Assembly: GCF_047250385.1 (NCBI RefSeq)
Contig: NZ_JBLBVM010000056.1
Span: 513,348-577,347 of the forward strand
Length of the DNA: 64,000 nucleotides
Direction: 5' to 3'
Source: Glaciecola sp047250385
GTDB taxonomy: Bacteria > Pseudomonadota > Gammaproteobacteria > Enterobacterales > Alteromonadaceae
Part shown: one piece after another, positions 7,608-16,122 of the stretch
Layout: every line of letters begins with the position of its first letter
How positions within the stretch are numbered: the first letter of the stretch is position 1
The notes under the pieces: model-generated
Told to the model about the DNA's origin: nothing
What the model saw: only the letters and a program-made list of their open reading frames with translations
Databases searched by the model: none
Program-made: the position numbers and the translations under genes

Positions 7608-9131
7608 GTGATTCGATTAATTATTTTAGGTATAAGCTTTTCCGCATTATTTTCGTGTGGTGGTGGCTCCTCTGCTCCGTCTCCGGCGCCCACAACACCG
7701 CCTGAACCGCCACCCGCGCCAGGGATTGCCGACCCAATATACCCTCCGAAATACAGTGTTACCACTTGTTCAGGTTTAGATTTTATTCATCTAAGAAGCA
7801 CCGCGAGTGAAAACTCGACCCAAGGTGATTTCGTGGACAGCAATATTATTGATAGTAGTTTAAGTGAAAATAGTCGTTGGGAAACAACTGAAAGTGCTGC
7901 TCAAGTGACCATAGAATTAGGTTACCGTCACTTGGTAAAAGAGATTGGCATGGCTTGGTTTAATGGCGAACAGCAAGCTTATACATTTGATATCGCCGTG
8001 TCAGAAAGTGGAGAAACATTTACCAGCATTTTAAGCAATGAAACGTCAAGCAAAGTCACCAACTCCTTTGAGCGCTTTGATGTTCCAGATACAGTCGCCC
8101 GCTTCGTTCGTATTACCAGCTATGGGAGCGACACAAATAATATAACTGCGCTAACAGAAGCTGCGGTATTTGGCTGCCCCTTAGACGTCAGTGCCGCGCC
8201 AATACAAACACAGAATGTAGATATTTCGCAGTTTAATCTCGATCCAAGCCTTGCTCCAGGCAAGAATTTCGATTTGTTAACTTGGGCTCTCGATACACCA
8301 CGTACCGACCCAGATGATGGCTTCTCATTGCGTGCTAGCGAACGTGAATTAGACGACGGCTTTGTAGATGAAGACTACTTTTACACTGCCGAGGACGGTG
8401 GCATGGTATTTATTGCCACTATCTTTGGGGCGAAAACCTCAGCGAATACTAGTTTTACTAGAACAGAGCTACGGGAAATGTTGCGACGTGGCAACACAGG
8501 AATTAGTACTCAAGGCGTCAATCAGAACAATTGGATTTTGGGATACCAACCCGATCCTCAGCGCCAAGTCGGAGGTCGTGGGGGCTTGCTAAAAGCCACG
8601 CTTAAAGTCGACCATGTCACTACGAGTGGCAGCCAATCCCACACAGGCCGAGTTATCATCGGCCAAATTCATGCCGATAACGACGAACCCATTCGCCTAT
8701 ATTTTAAAAAATTCCCAAACAATGACCGTGGTTATATCTATTTCGCTCATGAAATTAGGAATAGTGATGATATTTGGAAGATGGTGCTGGGGCCTCGTCA
8801 CACTAACGAAAACAACCAAGCAATCTATACCAGCAATCCGGAACAAGGCATTCAATTAGGAGAAGTATTCTCCTATGAAATTAATCAACAAGGTCCTCGA
8901 ATAGATGTACTTATTCGTCGTGGTGACTTGAACGGCCCAATTATTGGTCATCAATACGTTGATATGATTCAGGAATCTAGCGGCTATGATGTAATAGAAG
9001 AATGGAATTATTTTAAAGCTGGCGCATATTCGCAAAATAATACGGGTAATAGTGGCGATACAAATGGCGTAGGTTCTGATTTCGATAAGGTTGTTCTTTA
9101 TCATCTAAACAATAGCCATGGTAATCAATAA
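7608..9131 (+). CDS. PL7-family alginate lyase lipoprotein with discoidin-like domain
   Basis: Surface or periplasmic enzyme predicted to depolymerise alginate by beta-elimination. The GTG start is preceded by AAGGAGG at 7597-7603. The signal MIRLIILGISFSALFSCGGG carries a lipobox (Cys17), then a Pro/Ser linker. Residues ~55-195 resemble an F5/8 type C (discoidin) carbohydrate-binding module. Residues ~208-505 are a PL7 jelly-roll with the three diagnostic motifs RTELREM, GQIH and YFKAGAYSQ. A QIH motif in this family is often linked to activity on guluronate-containing blocks, so that preference is plausible. No neighbouring alginate oligosaccharide genes are seen, so it is a lone lyase. Confidence 0.9.
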   Translation: MIRLIILGISFSALFSCGGGSSAPSPAPTTPPEPPPAPGIADPIYPPKYSVTTCSGLDFIHLRSTASENSTQGDFVDSNIIDSSLSENSRWETTESAAQVTIELGYRHLVKEIGMAWFNGEQQAYTFDIAVSESGETFTSILSNETSSKVTNSFERFDVPDTVARFVRITSYGSDTNNITALTEAAVFGCPLDVSAAPIQTQNVDISQFNLDPSLAPGKNFDLLTWALDTPRTDPDDGFSLRASERELDDGFVDEDYFYTAEDGGMVFIATIFGAKTSANTSFTRTELREMLRRGNTGISTQGVNQNNWILGYQPDPQRQVGGRGGLLKATLKVDHVTTSGSQSHTGRVIIGQIHADNDEPIRLYFKKFPNNDRGYIYFAHEIRNSDDIWKMVLGPRHTNENNQAIYTSNPEQGIQLGEVFSYEINQQGPRIDVLIRRGDLNGPIIGHQYVDMIQESSGYDVIEEWNYFKAGAYSQNNTGNSGDTNGVGSDFDKVVLYHLNNSHGNQ

Positions 9132-9139
9132 GCGAATAC

Positions 9140-9153
9140 TTGACTCAGGTCAA
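9140..9153. promoter_or_regulatory. FNR/ANR-type binding site upstream of usp
   Basis: TTGACTCAGGTCAA is a perfect dyad (TTGAC-N4-GTCAA) matching the FNR/ANR/CRP-FNR-family pattern. Centred at 9146.5, it would lie at -41.5 of a start near 9188, with TACATT at 9176-9181 as a possible -10, which is class II activator geometry. Two further boxes of this kind lie at 13447 and 13557. Confidence 0.65.
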
Positions 9154-9241
9154 ACTTGTTCTTTTTTTAAGCTGTTACATTGAACTTAATAAGTCGTAGT
9201 TAAGACTAAATGTTAACAGTAAGCGAAATGGAGCAGATCCT

Positions 9242-9682
9242 ATGAGTAATTACAAACGTGTTTTAGTCGCCATTGATATTAACGCTGAATATAAAAGTAT
9301 CATTAAAAAAGCCCTATCTGTATGTGAATCCCCTGATAAACTCAGCTTGGCATATATACCAATGCCAACGGTTTATATTCAACCCTATTTATACGGTATG
9401 GAATACAATGCTATTGATGATTCGGGTCGATTGAAACTAGCTCGAGAAGAATTAGAAACTATTGCCGAAGTGTCTGGCATTAGCAAAGAAAATGTCCATT
9501 TAAGACTTGGCGATGCGGCGGATGAGATAAAAGAGATTGCCAACGAAATAGACGCTGAGTTGATTGTGTTAGGTACTCATGGAAGAAGCGGCATTAAAGT
9601 GCTTTTAGGCTCAACTGCCAATGCTGTTTTACACGGAGTGAAGCAAGATGTACTAGCCGTTAGGATACATGACGATAGCTAA
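9242..9682 (+). CDS. Universal stress protein (UspA family, ATP-binding type)
   Basis: A 146-residue single Usp domain. VLVAIDIN opens the fold and GTHGRSGIKVLLGSTANAV is the glycine-rich nucleotide-binding loop (G-2x-G-9x-G-S/T), so an ATP-binding Usp is likely. GGAG stands before the ATG. It is preceded by an FNR-type box and followed by a strong terminator, so it is its own unit. Similar Usp genes are commonly induced by oxygen limitation or energy stress, and the adjacent fermentation genes fit that. Confidence 0.9.
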   Translation: MSNYKRVLVAIDINAEYKSIIKKALSVCESPDKLSLAYIPMPTVYIQPYLYGMEYNAIDDSGRLKLAREELETIAEVSGISKENVHLRLGDAADEIKEIANEIDAELIVLGTHGRSGIKVLLGSTANAVLHGVKQDVLAVRIHDDS

Positions 9683-9741
9683 GTCAATCATGCCGCAAAG
9701 CCTGAAATCTCAACTCATTTCAGCTTATTTTTCTTTCTCAG

Positions 9742-9774
9742 AAACCAATGCCTTATAATAAAGCATTGGTTTTT
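9742..9774 (+). terminator. Intrinsic terminator after usp
   Basis: AAACCAATGC (9742-9751) pairs with GCATTGGTTT (9763-9772), a 10-bp stem with an 11-nt loop ending in a T-run. A weaker hairpin CTGAAAT/ATTTCAG at 9702-9723, followed by TTATTTTTC, precedes it. Confidence 0.8.
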
Positions 9775-9845
9775 GAGCTCACCGCTACGTTTTCATGTTA
9801 AGTAACATTCTTTAAAAACTTTCGACTCTATATTTTAGGAATACA

Positions 9846-10841
9846 ATGGTGAAGATTGCATTTTTTAACAGCAAGCCATACGACTTAGAGTTCTTTAATT
9901 CTGTGAATTCCAAGCATGGCCACATTATTAATTACTACCCTACCCACCTTGCTCTCGAATCAGTTGCTTTGATTAAAGATGAAACAGTAGTTTGTGCATT
10001 CATCAATGATTGCCTAGATGCAGACGTTTTGCATGCTCTGAAAAAGAAAGGCATCGAATTGATTGCCTTGCGTTCAGCCGGCTTTAATCATGTTGATTTA
10101 GTATGTGCCAAGCAACTTTCGTTGCCGGTCGTAAGAGTCTCATCTTACTCACCCTACGCAATTGCCGAACACGCCGTTGGACTATTGCAATGTTTGAATC
10201 GGCGAATACATCGAGCCTACAATCGAGTCAGAGAAGGTGACTTTTCTTTGCACAACTTAATTGGTTTCGACCTACATGGTAAAACTGTGGGTGTCGTTGG
10301 CACAGGAAATATTGGGCAAGCCTTTATCCGAATAATGCAGGGCTTTGGCTGTAGAGTATTGGCTTTTGATCCTGTTGAAAATGATGAATGCATTAAATCC
10401 GGTGTTCAATATGTGCCGCTAGAAAGGCTGTTTGAGCAATCAGACATCATTTCTCTGCATTGTCCTTTGACGCCTCAAACACATCACCTGATAGACAACG
10501 AAGCAATTGAGTTAATGAAGGATGACGTGACTATTATTAATACAAGTAGAGGCAAATTAATTGATACTAAAGCCATTATTCAGGCTCTGAAGCTTGGTAA
10601 AATAGGCTTGCTTGGTTTAGACGTTTATGAAGAAGAGGAAGACGTTTTCTTTGAAGACCTTTCTTCAACTGTGCTGCAAGACGACCAATTATCGCGTCTA
10701 CTCACATTCCCAAACGTGATTATTACAAGTCACCAAGCTTTCTTCACAAAAGAAGCTATGCTAAAAATTGCACAAGTCACGCTTACAAACATTAGTCGCT
10801 TTGAACACGATGGCATATTAGAAAATGAGGTAGTAGCTTAA
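9846..10841 (+). CDS. ldhA: D-lactate dehydrogenase (NAD-dependent, fermentative)
   Basis: Reduces pyruvate to D-lactate while reoxidising NADH. The 331-residue protein is a D-2-hydroxyacid dehydrogenase. The Rossmann motif is GVVGTGNIGQAF (~151-162). The catalytic triad appears as Arg in NTSRG, Glu in GLDVYEEEED, and His in TSHQAF. Length and these contexts match bacterial LdhA better than glycerate or phosphoglycerate dehydrogenases. AGGAATACA precedes the ATG, with TATATT at 9829-9834 as a possible -10. Its stop overlaps the start of the phosphofructokinase gene (TAATG), so the two are translationally coupled: a glycolysis-plus-lactate unit. Confidence 0.9.
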   Translation: MVKIAFFNSKPYDLEFFNSVNSKHGHIINYYPTHLALESVALIKDETVVCAFINDCLDADVLHALKKKGIELIALRSAGFNHVDLVCAKQLSLPVVRVSSYSPYAIAEHAVGLLQCLNRRIHRAYNRVREGDFSLHNLIGFDLHGKTVGVVGTGNIGQAFIRIMQGFGCRVLAFDPVENDECIKSGVQYVPLERLFEQSDIISLHCPLTPQTHHLIDNEAIELMKDDVTIINTSRGKLIDTKAIIQALKLGKIGLLGLDVYEEEEDVFFEDLSSTVLQDDQLSRLLTFPNVIITSHQAFFTKEAMLKIAQVTLTNISRFEHDGILENEVVA

Positions 10842-11923
10842 TGAGAGTTGGAATTCTGACCGGTGGCGGTGATTGCCCAGGTATCAACGCGGCCATTCGA
10901 GCGGTCGCTAAAAACTTAATTATTAACTACAAAGCTGAAATCATCGGGATTGAAGATGGCTTTGCAGGATTGATAGAAGAACGCGTTAGACCCTTATCTT
11001 ACTCGCAATGTAGTGGCATATTATCAACGGGTGGCACAATATTAGGCACGAGCAACTCAGCAAGTCCTCTTAATTACAAAGGACAGGATTTAAGTGTTCA
11101 AGTTTTTGCTTACTATCAGAAGCTGGGGCTTGATGCTTTGGTTGTGATTGGTGGCGATGGCACAATGTCTATCGCAAATGAACTTTCGAAGATTGGGATG
11201 AATATCGTTGGTGTCCCAAAAACCATTGACAATGACTTAGCAGGAACGGACCAAACCTTTGGTTTTGATACTGCAGTATCGATTGTTACCGACGCCCTCG
11301 ACCGTTTGCGCACAACGGGTCAATCACACAAGCGAGTGATGATACTAGAAACGATGGGACGCTATGCAGGCTGGATTGCGTTGCAATCAGGTATGGCTGG
11401 CGGAGCAGATGTCATTCTGGTTCCTGAAATTCCTTATGATATTGATGAAGTTGCTAAAATTTGCAACTTACGTGCGAGTGAAAAGCAGTTTTCAATTATC
11501 GTCGTGGCCGAAGGTGCCATGCAAAAAAGTGGAGAAGCAGTAGTGCGCGAAACGATCATGTCGAGTCCTGATACTGTGCGTCTTGGTGGTGTTGGTAATA
11601 TGCTCAAATTGCAGTTGGAACAAAAAATTGATTCTGAAATACGTTCAACAGCGCTAGGACATATACAACGAGGCGGCTCCCCTACTGCCTTTGATAGAAT
11701 ATTCGCCAGTAACGTGGGCTGCGCAGCTGCAAGCCTTGTCGCTGAGAAACGCTTTGGTCGAGTGGTCGTAATGAGGAACAATCAAACGACTGACATTCCA
11801 CTTGATCAAGCAGCAAACAAAGCGCGTTCTATACCGCTAGACAATATGACCTTGAGAAACGCACTTTCCTTAGGCATCAGTTTTGGCGACCCAGATATTG
11901 TTTTACCATCACAGTCTTTCTAG
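10841..11923 (+). CDS. pfkA: 6-phosphofructokinase (PFK-A family)
   Basis: Phosphorylates fructose 6-phosphate, the committed step of glycolysis. A 360-residue PFK-A fold protein with GGGDCPGIN near the N-terminus, GGDGT at 104-108, PKTIDND at 126-132, METMGRYAGW-like ETMGRYAGW, and LGHIQRGGSPTAFDR. The Gly after GGD is the ATP-type residue, but the Lys of PKTIDND is the residue usual in pyrophosphate-dependent enzymes. The combination marks the mixed third PFK group, whose phosphoryl donor cannot be assigned from sequence alone. It overlaps ldhA by one base, so both are likely made together under fermentative conditions. Confidence 0.88.
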   Translation: MRVGILTGGGDCPGINAAIRAVAKNLIINYKAEIIGIEDGFAGLIEERVRPLSYSQCSGILSTGGTILGTSNSASPLNYKGQDLSVQVFAYYQKLGLDALVVIGGDGTMSIANELSKIGMNIVGVPKTIDNDLAGTDQTFGFDTAVSIVTDALDRLRTTGQSHKRVMILETMGRYAGWIALQSGMAGGADVILVPEIPYDIDEVAKICNLRASEKQFSIIVVAEGAMQKSGEAVVRETIMSSPDTVRLGGVGNMLKLQLEQKIDSEIRSTALGHIQRGGSPTAFDRIFASNVGCAAASLVAEKRFGRVVVMRNNQTTDIPLDQAANKARSIPLDNMTLRNALSLGISFGDPDIVLPSQSF

Positions 11924-11979
11924 CGCTATGATAAGTGTTAAAGAAGGACTGTTTTAGCATCGCAATCGGTTTTTTAAAA

Positions 11980-13383
11980 TCAAAACACCATCGATTCACC
12001 AATGCGTGGTACTTTTGCCCTGATGTTTTGCTCGCTCCATAGTTTGGCTCTAAGAACATCTAAAGCTTTCGGCTCTCCATGCACTAGTACAACGCAAGGA
12101 TTGGTCTCAAAACCGCGAATCCAATCAAGTAACTCATCTTGCCCCGCATGAGCCGAAAAGCCACCTAGCGTCTCTATTTTTGCTTTAACGGCAAAGTCAT
12201 CATTAAACATTTTAATATGAGTCTTACCATCAACTAAGAGCCTACCGAGAGTGCCATTAGCTTGATACCCGCAAAATATAATCGTATTTCGCGTATCCCA
12301 TATGCGTTGCTTAAAATGATGGCGAATGCGTCCACCAGTGCACATCCCACTTCCTGCAATAATAATTGCACCTTTTTGTATTCGGTTTATCGCAATCGAC
12401 TCATCGACACTCACAGCCAAAAAGAGGTTGGGTATAAAGTCTTTCAAGATAGAATGTGCTTTGGGTGTCGATTCTTGTATTTCCTGTTGATCCAAGGAGC
12501 GAAACCACCTGTCATAAACTCGTGTAACCTCAATTGCCATAGGGCTATCAAGTGCTACTTGCCAATCATCTAGTAATCCTTGACTATGCAGCATCCCCAA
12601 GTAAAACAGGATCTCTTGAGTTCTTCCCACTGCAAAGGCGGGGATCATGATATTTCCACCGCGCGCATGTGTATCTATAAGGATTGTTTTCAATTCAGCC
12701 AGAGTATTTTCAATATCCTTGTGATTTCGATCACCATAAGTCCCCTCCATTAGCACGACGTCGGCTTCTTTAATAACACTTGGGTCCTTCATTAAGACAG
12801 CATTCTTATTACCTAAATCTCCGGAAAACACCAGTTTCTTTTGCTCTCCATTTTCTTCAATGAACAGTTCTACGATGGCTGAACCGAGGATGTGCCCTGC
12901 GTCTTGAAACCTGAGCTCCAAACCATTCATTATCTCAATTCGCTGGTTGTATGGTTTCCCCTTACACAGTTTGAGTGCTTCCTCTACATCTTCTTCCGTG
13001 TATTGGGGTTCAAGGGCTTCTTTTCCCTTTCTCGCTCGGCGTATATTCTCTCTGGCCAAATCACTGTGGTATAAGCTCGCGGAATCTTTCAGCATAATGT
13101 CGAGCAAGCCTGCCGTTGCTTCAGAGCAATAAATGACACCTTCAAAACCCTGATTAACTAATCTTGGCAACATACCACTGTGATCTAAATGAGCGTGCGA
13201 TAGAAAAACAGCTTTTATAGTCTTTGGGTTAAATTCAAAGTACTCGTCTTGGACTCTCTTAACTGAACTGCCACCTTGATGCATTCCGCAATCAAGAAGG
13301 AAGCGGCCTAAGTGCTTTGATTCAACGAGATGACAAGAGCCTGTTACCTCTTGTGCCCCGCCGTGAAAAGTAATCGTTGCCAT
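11980..13383 (-). CDS. Beta-CASP metallo-beta-lactamase-fold RNase/exonuclease
   Basis: A 467-residue zinc hydrolase. The MBL core carries SHAHLDHSG (HxHxDH), later DAGHILGSA and SGDLG. The beta-CASP domain follows (VVLMEGTYGDR, MIPAFAVGRTQEIL), and the C-terminal RMMBL segment includes GGFSAHAGQDELLDW and LVHGEP. This architecture belongs to RNA-processing nucleases related to CPSF-73 and Thermus TTHA0252. GGGAGCAAGTT precedes the ATG. An FNR-type box 70 bp upstream suggests induction at low oxygen, so it may adjust mRNA turnover under anoxia. It is convergent with ldhA-pfkA. Confidence 0.88.
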   Translation of the reverse strand: MATITFHGGAQEVTGSCHLVESKHLGRFLLDCGMHQGGSSVKRVQDEYFEFNPKTIKAVFLSHAHLDHSGMLPRLVNQGFEGVIYCSEATAGLLDIMLKDSASLYHSDLARENIRRARKGKEALEPQYTEEDVEEALKLCKGKPYNQRIEIMNGLELRFQDAGHILGSAIVELFIEENGEQKKLVFSGDLGNKNAVLMKDPSVIKEADVVLMEGTYGDRNHKDIENTLAELKTILIDTHARGGNIMIPAFAVGRTQEILFYLGMLHSQGLLDDWQVALDSPMAIEVTRVYDRWFRSLDQQEIQESTPKAHSILKDFIPNLFLAVSVDESIAINRIQKGAIIIAGSGMCTGGRIRHHFKQRIWDTRNTIIFCGYQANGTLGRLLVDGKTHIKMFNDDFAVKAKIETLGGFSAHAGQDELLDWIRGFETNPCVVLVHGEPKALDVLRAKLWSEQNIRAKVPRIGESMVF

Positions 13384-13446
13384 AACTTGCTCCCAATTAA
13401 ATTGACTAATTAATCGTCAGCTTAGCCCCTTTGCCTTTTGTAAAAC

Positions 13447-13460
13447 TTGATTAGTATCAA
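13447..13460. promoter_or_regulatory. Consensus FNR/ANR box upstream of the beta-CASP nuclease gene
   Basis: TTGATTAGTATCAA is an exact TTGAT-N4-ATCAA consensus. Its centre is about 70 bp before the nuclease ATG at 13383, read leftward. At -41.5 spacing transcription would start near 13412, but the -10 candidate (TAAGCT on the minus strand) is weak. Confidence 0.7.
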
Positions 13461-13556
13461 TGTTTGATGTTTGAGCGTATTTAGCCGCAAATGCATTTAG
13501 TTGAGCGAGATGTAGTGCTAAATGCATATTCAGCTCAAAGCTAATCTGGTTAATGA

Positions 13557-13570
13557 TTGATCAGCGTCAA
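13557..13570. promoter_or_regulatory. FNR/ANR-type box upstream of the lipoprotein cytochrome gene
   Basis: TTGATCAGCGTCAA fits TTGAT-N4-GTCAA, one base off the ideal dyad. Centred 82 bp before the cytochrome ATG at 13645, it would place a class II start near 13605. With the box at 13447 it makes a divergent oxygen-responsive promoter region. Confidence 0.65.
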
Positions 13571-13644
13571 TTAAAGTTTTGCTCAAAGTGTCAAGATGAA
13601 AGTGCGTCATTTTTAATCATTTACACCAAGTTAAAGGAATCAAA

Positions 13645-14112
13645 ATGAACATTAAATTATTACTAGCAATTCTAATCAGCAGCTCGCTGCTTTTTGCATG
13701 CAGTCAGGGTGCAGATTCTCCAAAGGGATTTAGTTTACCGAAGGGTGATGCGGTAAAAGGTGAATTAGCGTTTAAGAAACACAAATGTGTTGCTTGCCAT
13801 AGCGTTGAAGGTTTTGAAGACGAATCGGTCAAGAAAGAGTTTGAAAGACCTATTCAACTCGGCGTGACTTCGTCGATTGTAAAAACTTACGGGCAACTGG
13901 TAACTTCAGTCATCAATCCCTCACATAAAATAGCTGGGCAGGCTATCGGAATCGATAATATAAAGAACCCAGACGGCACTTCTGCAATGCCGATTTACAA
14001 TGATGTTATGACCGTGAATGAACTGATTGATATCGTCACGTATTTACAGCCGAAGTATAAGGTTAAGCCTATGCGTTACACTCAATATCAGCAATATTAC
14101 AACCTTAATTAA
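13645..14112 (+). CDS. Lipoprotein monohaem c-type cytochrome
   Basis: A 155-residue protein. The signal peptide has a lipobox (SSLLFAC, Cys19), so it is probably tethered to a membrane and faces the periplasm. One haem site CVACH (about residues 51-55) and a late Met in SAMPIYNDVM as probable sixth ligand make a class I cytochrome c domain, ending in an extended tail (YTQYQQYYNLN). Likely an electron carrier to or from a membrane redox enzyme; partner unknown. AAAGGAATCAAA precedes the ATG. An FNR-type box upstream suggests low-oxygen expression. Confidence 0.85.
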   Translation: MNIKLLLAILISSSLLFACSQGADSPKGFSLPKGDAVKGELAFKKHKCVACHSVEGFEDESVKKEFERPIQLGVTSSIVKTYGQLVTSVINPSHKIAGQAIGIDNIKNPDGTSAMPIYNDVMTVNELIDIVTYLQPKYKVKPMRYTQYQQYYNLN

Positions 14113-14180
14113 ATTAGCTTGTGAGTCAGTTTATTCGACGCTTTTAACGTGCAGTTTTATAGGTAGATGGGAGTTGCATA

Positions 14181-14795
14181 CTAAGCAGTTTGTAACTTCC
14201 CTAAATACATACTGATTAATTTCGCTGCATTATCTTGCATTGAAAATGTGTCGGGATCCTCGAGGTATTCAATCGCTATACCACGCAAATAAGCACTTAT
14301 GCCAATCGCCAAAAGCATTGAATCTGTATTTTTGGGAAGGACACCCTGCTCAATTGCTTTATCGAAGTACTTCGATAAAGCAATTAATTTAAGCTTTTTT
14401 CTTTCATTAAATCTTTCTTTACTTTGAGCAAATTCACCCGAGTAGTCGCAGCGCAACAAAAACAAGGTTGCTATTTCTTTCTTTTTTTCGTCTTTTTCTA
14501 AATCGATAAGAACTTCAGTGCAGACCTTCTTTAACTGAGTAATTGCATTCGCGCTAACGGCTTCAACACCATCTGTGATCACTTGAATAAAGGGAGTATG
14601 CAATTGCTCGTGAAGTGCTTCGAAAATTTCCTGTTTACTCGCAAAGTGCCAATAGACAGCACCTCTCGTCACATTAGCTTTTTTTGCAATTTTTTCTAAA
14701 GAGCTTTTTGCAACACCGTCCTCACTGAAAACGACAACGGCAGCGTCCAAGATTGATTGTTTCGTAATGTCCGCATCTTCTTTGGTTTTTCTCAT
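14181..14795 (-). CDS. TetR-family repressor of the adjacent efflux pump (AcrR-like)
   Basis: A 204-residue TetR/AcrR regulator. The DNA-binding domain is at the N-terminus (MRKTKEDADITKQSILDAA, then VTRGAVYWHFASKQEIF), very close to the AcrR/TtgR pattern. The C-terminal helices form the ligand pocket. ATG 14795 is chosen because family members start at this point; a GTG at 14831 would add 12 atypical residues. It is divergent from the acrAB-like genes with an AcrR-like operator between, so it should repress the pump and itself until an inducer binds. Confidence 0.88.
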   Translation of the reverse strand: MRKTKEDADITKQSILDAAVVVFSEDGVAKSSLEKIAKKANVTRGAVYWHFASKQEIFEALHEQLHTPFIQVITDGVEAVSANAITQLKKVCTEVLIDLEKDEKKKEIATLFLLRCDYSGEFAQSKERFNERKKLKLIALSKYFDKAIEQGVLPKNTDSMLLAIGISAYLRGIAIEYLEDPDTFSMQDNAAKLISMYLGKLQTA

Positions 14796-14900
14796 TACTA
14801 CGTATTGCTCCGAGGCTTCTGTTTGAGTCACTTTGTAATTATACTTTTTTTGTCATTCCGCTCAAAAAAGTTCTTTCAAACTAATCGAGTGAAATTGACA

Positions 14901-14918
14901 ACATACATCCATGTATGT
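14901..14918. promoter_or_regulatory. AcrR-type operator
   Basis: ACATACAT-CC-ATGTATGT is a perfect 8+8 inverted repeat in the divergent region. ACATACAT half-sites are those of E. coli AcrR operators (TACATACATT...). It lies 106 bp upstream of the TetR ATG and 65 bp upstream of the membrane-fusion gene. Confidence 0.7.
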
Positions 14919-14982
14919 ATATTACGATAATCAATTAATTAGAGCTTGTCCAGCCTAATCATTTTCTTCTCAAGGTTTACAT

Positions 14983-16107
14983 ATGAATTCATTTAGAATC
15001 TGCGTCGTGATGGCATTGTTAACAACAGTTTATGCTTGTTCAGATGCCAGCAAGAGCCCACAGGGTCAAATGCAACAGCCTGCACCTAGCGTCTCGTTTA
15101 TTACTTTAGAAAAACAGAAAGTAGAGATATCGATGGACTTACCTGGTCGTGTGACACCTTTCAGGCAATCTCATGTTCGTCCTCAAGTTGATGGTGTTAT
15201 TATCAAGCGTTTCTTTGAAGAAGGTGCGCAAGTAAAGCAAGGTCAGCAGTTGTACCAAATTGATGATGCACGCTATAAGGCGCAGTTAAACAGCGCCCTT
15301 GCTGATGTTAAAAGTGCCGTAGCTAATCAGAAAACGATGCAAGCTAAAGCAGCTCGTTATAAAGACCTAGTCTCAAGAAATGCTGTAAGTCAGCAAGATT
15401 ATGACGACGTCATTGCACAAAACGAACAAGCAAACGCAAAAATCAGCGTAGCGGAGGCTCAGGTAGACGTAGCTCAAGTTAACGTTGACTACACAAAAGT
15501 GTACGCGCCTATCGATGGTCGTATTAGCCGTTCATATGTGACTGAAGGCGCATTGGTAACTAGCAACCAAGCGCAGCAACTTGCCTCAATTACTCAGCTA
15601 GATCCCATTTATATTGATATGCAAGAATCTGGCTCTGCAATTCTTGAGCTACGAAAAGAAATGCAACAAATACAGGAGTTGCCGGTAACTCTATTAATCA
15701 ATGAGACGAGTAATGAATTCTATGCTCATCAAGGCCGTCTAAAATTTTCCGAAGTCACCATTGATCAGAGCACAGGCGCCGTGACTCTACGCGCAATAGT
15801 GCCAAATCCAGATGGCATTTTACTACCTGGACTCTTTGTTAAAACAAGAGTGCATGTGGGAGCAAAGGAAGCAGTTTTGATCCCACATCGCGCCACCATG
15901 CGTCAAGCAGATGGTAGCTTAGTCATCTATTTGGTCGATGATAAAAACGTCGTTGTTGCTAAGAAAATAAATCCCATTAAATCCATCGGCTCAGACTATG
16001 CTGTTAGTACTGATATTGAGTCTGGCGAGAGACTCATCATAAGTGGCTACCAGAAAGTCAGACCCGGAGTTGTGGTAAATCCACAGCCTTGGAAACCTAA
16101 TAAATAA
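14983..16107 (+). CDS. RND efflux periplasmic adaptor (AcrA/MexA type)
   Basis: A 374-residue membrane-fusion lipoprotein. The signal ends TTVYACSDA (lipobox, Cys19). The lipoyl/barrel-sandwich halves are LPGRVTPFRQSHVRPQVDGV and VYAPIDGRISR, with an alpha-hairpin between (about 95-165, QAKAARYKDLVSRNAVSQQDYD). Beta-barrel and membrane-proximal domains follow (PGLFVKTRV, VLIPHRAT). It bridges the inner-membrane pump to an outer-membrane channel. First gene of the pump operon, under the predicted TetR repressor. No tolC-like gene is beside it, so the channel is encoded elsewhere. Confidence 0.92.
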   Translation: MNSFRICVVMALLTTVYACSDASKSPQGQMQQPAPSVSFITLEKQKVEISMDLPGRVTPFRQSHVRPQVDGVIIKRFFEEGAQVKQGQQLYQIDDARYKAQLNSALADVKSAVANQKTMQAKAARYKDLVSRNAVSQQDYDDVIAQNEQANAKISVAEAQVDVAQVNVDYTKVYAPIDGRISRSYVTEGALVTSNQAQQLASITQLDPIYIDMQESGSAILELRKEMQQIQELPVTLLINETSNEFYAHQGRLKFSEVTIDQSTGAVTLRAIVPNPDGILLPGLFVKTRVHVGAKEAVLIPHRATMRQADGSLVIYLVDDKNVVVAKKINPIKSIGSDYAVSTDIESGERLIISGYQKVRPGVVVNPQPWKPNK

Positions 16108-16122
16108 CACGCTAGGCTAGTC

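Noticed and set aside
9702..9723. CTGAAAT/ATTTCAG hairpin as main usp terminator
   Set aside because: A stronger 10-bp hairpin with T-run follows at 9742-9774. The first may add to it but is not listed separately.
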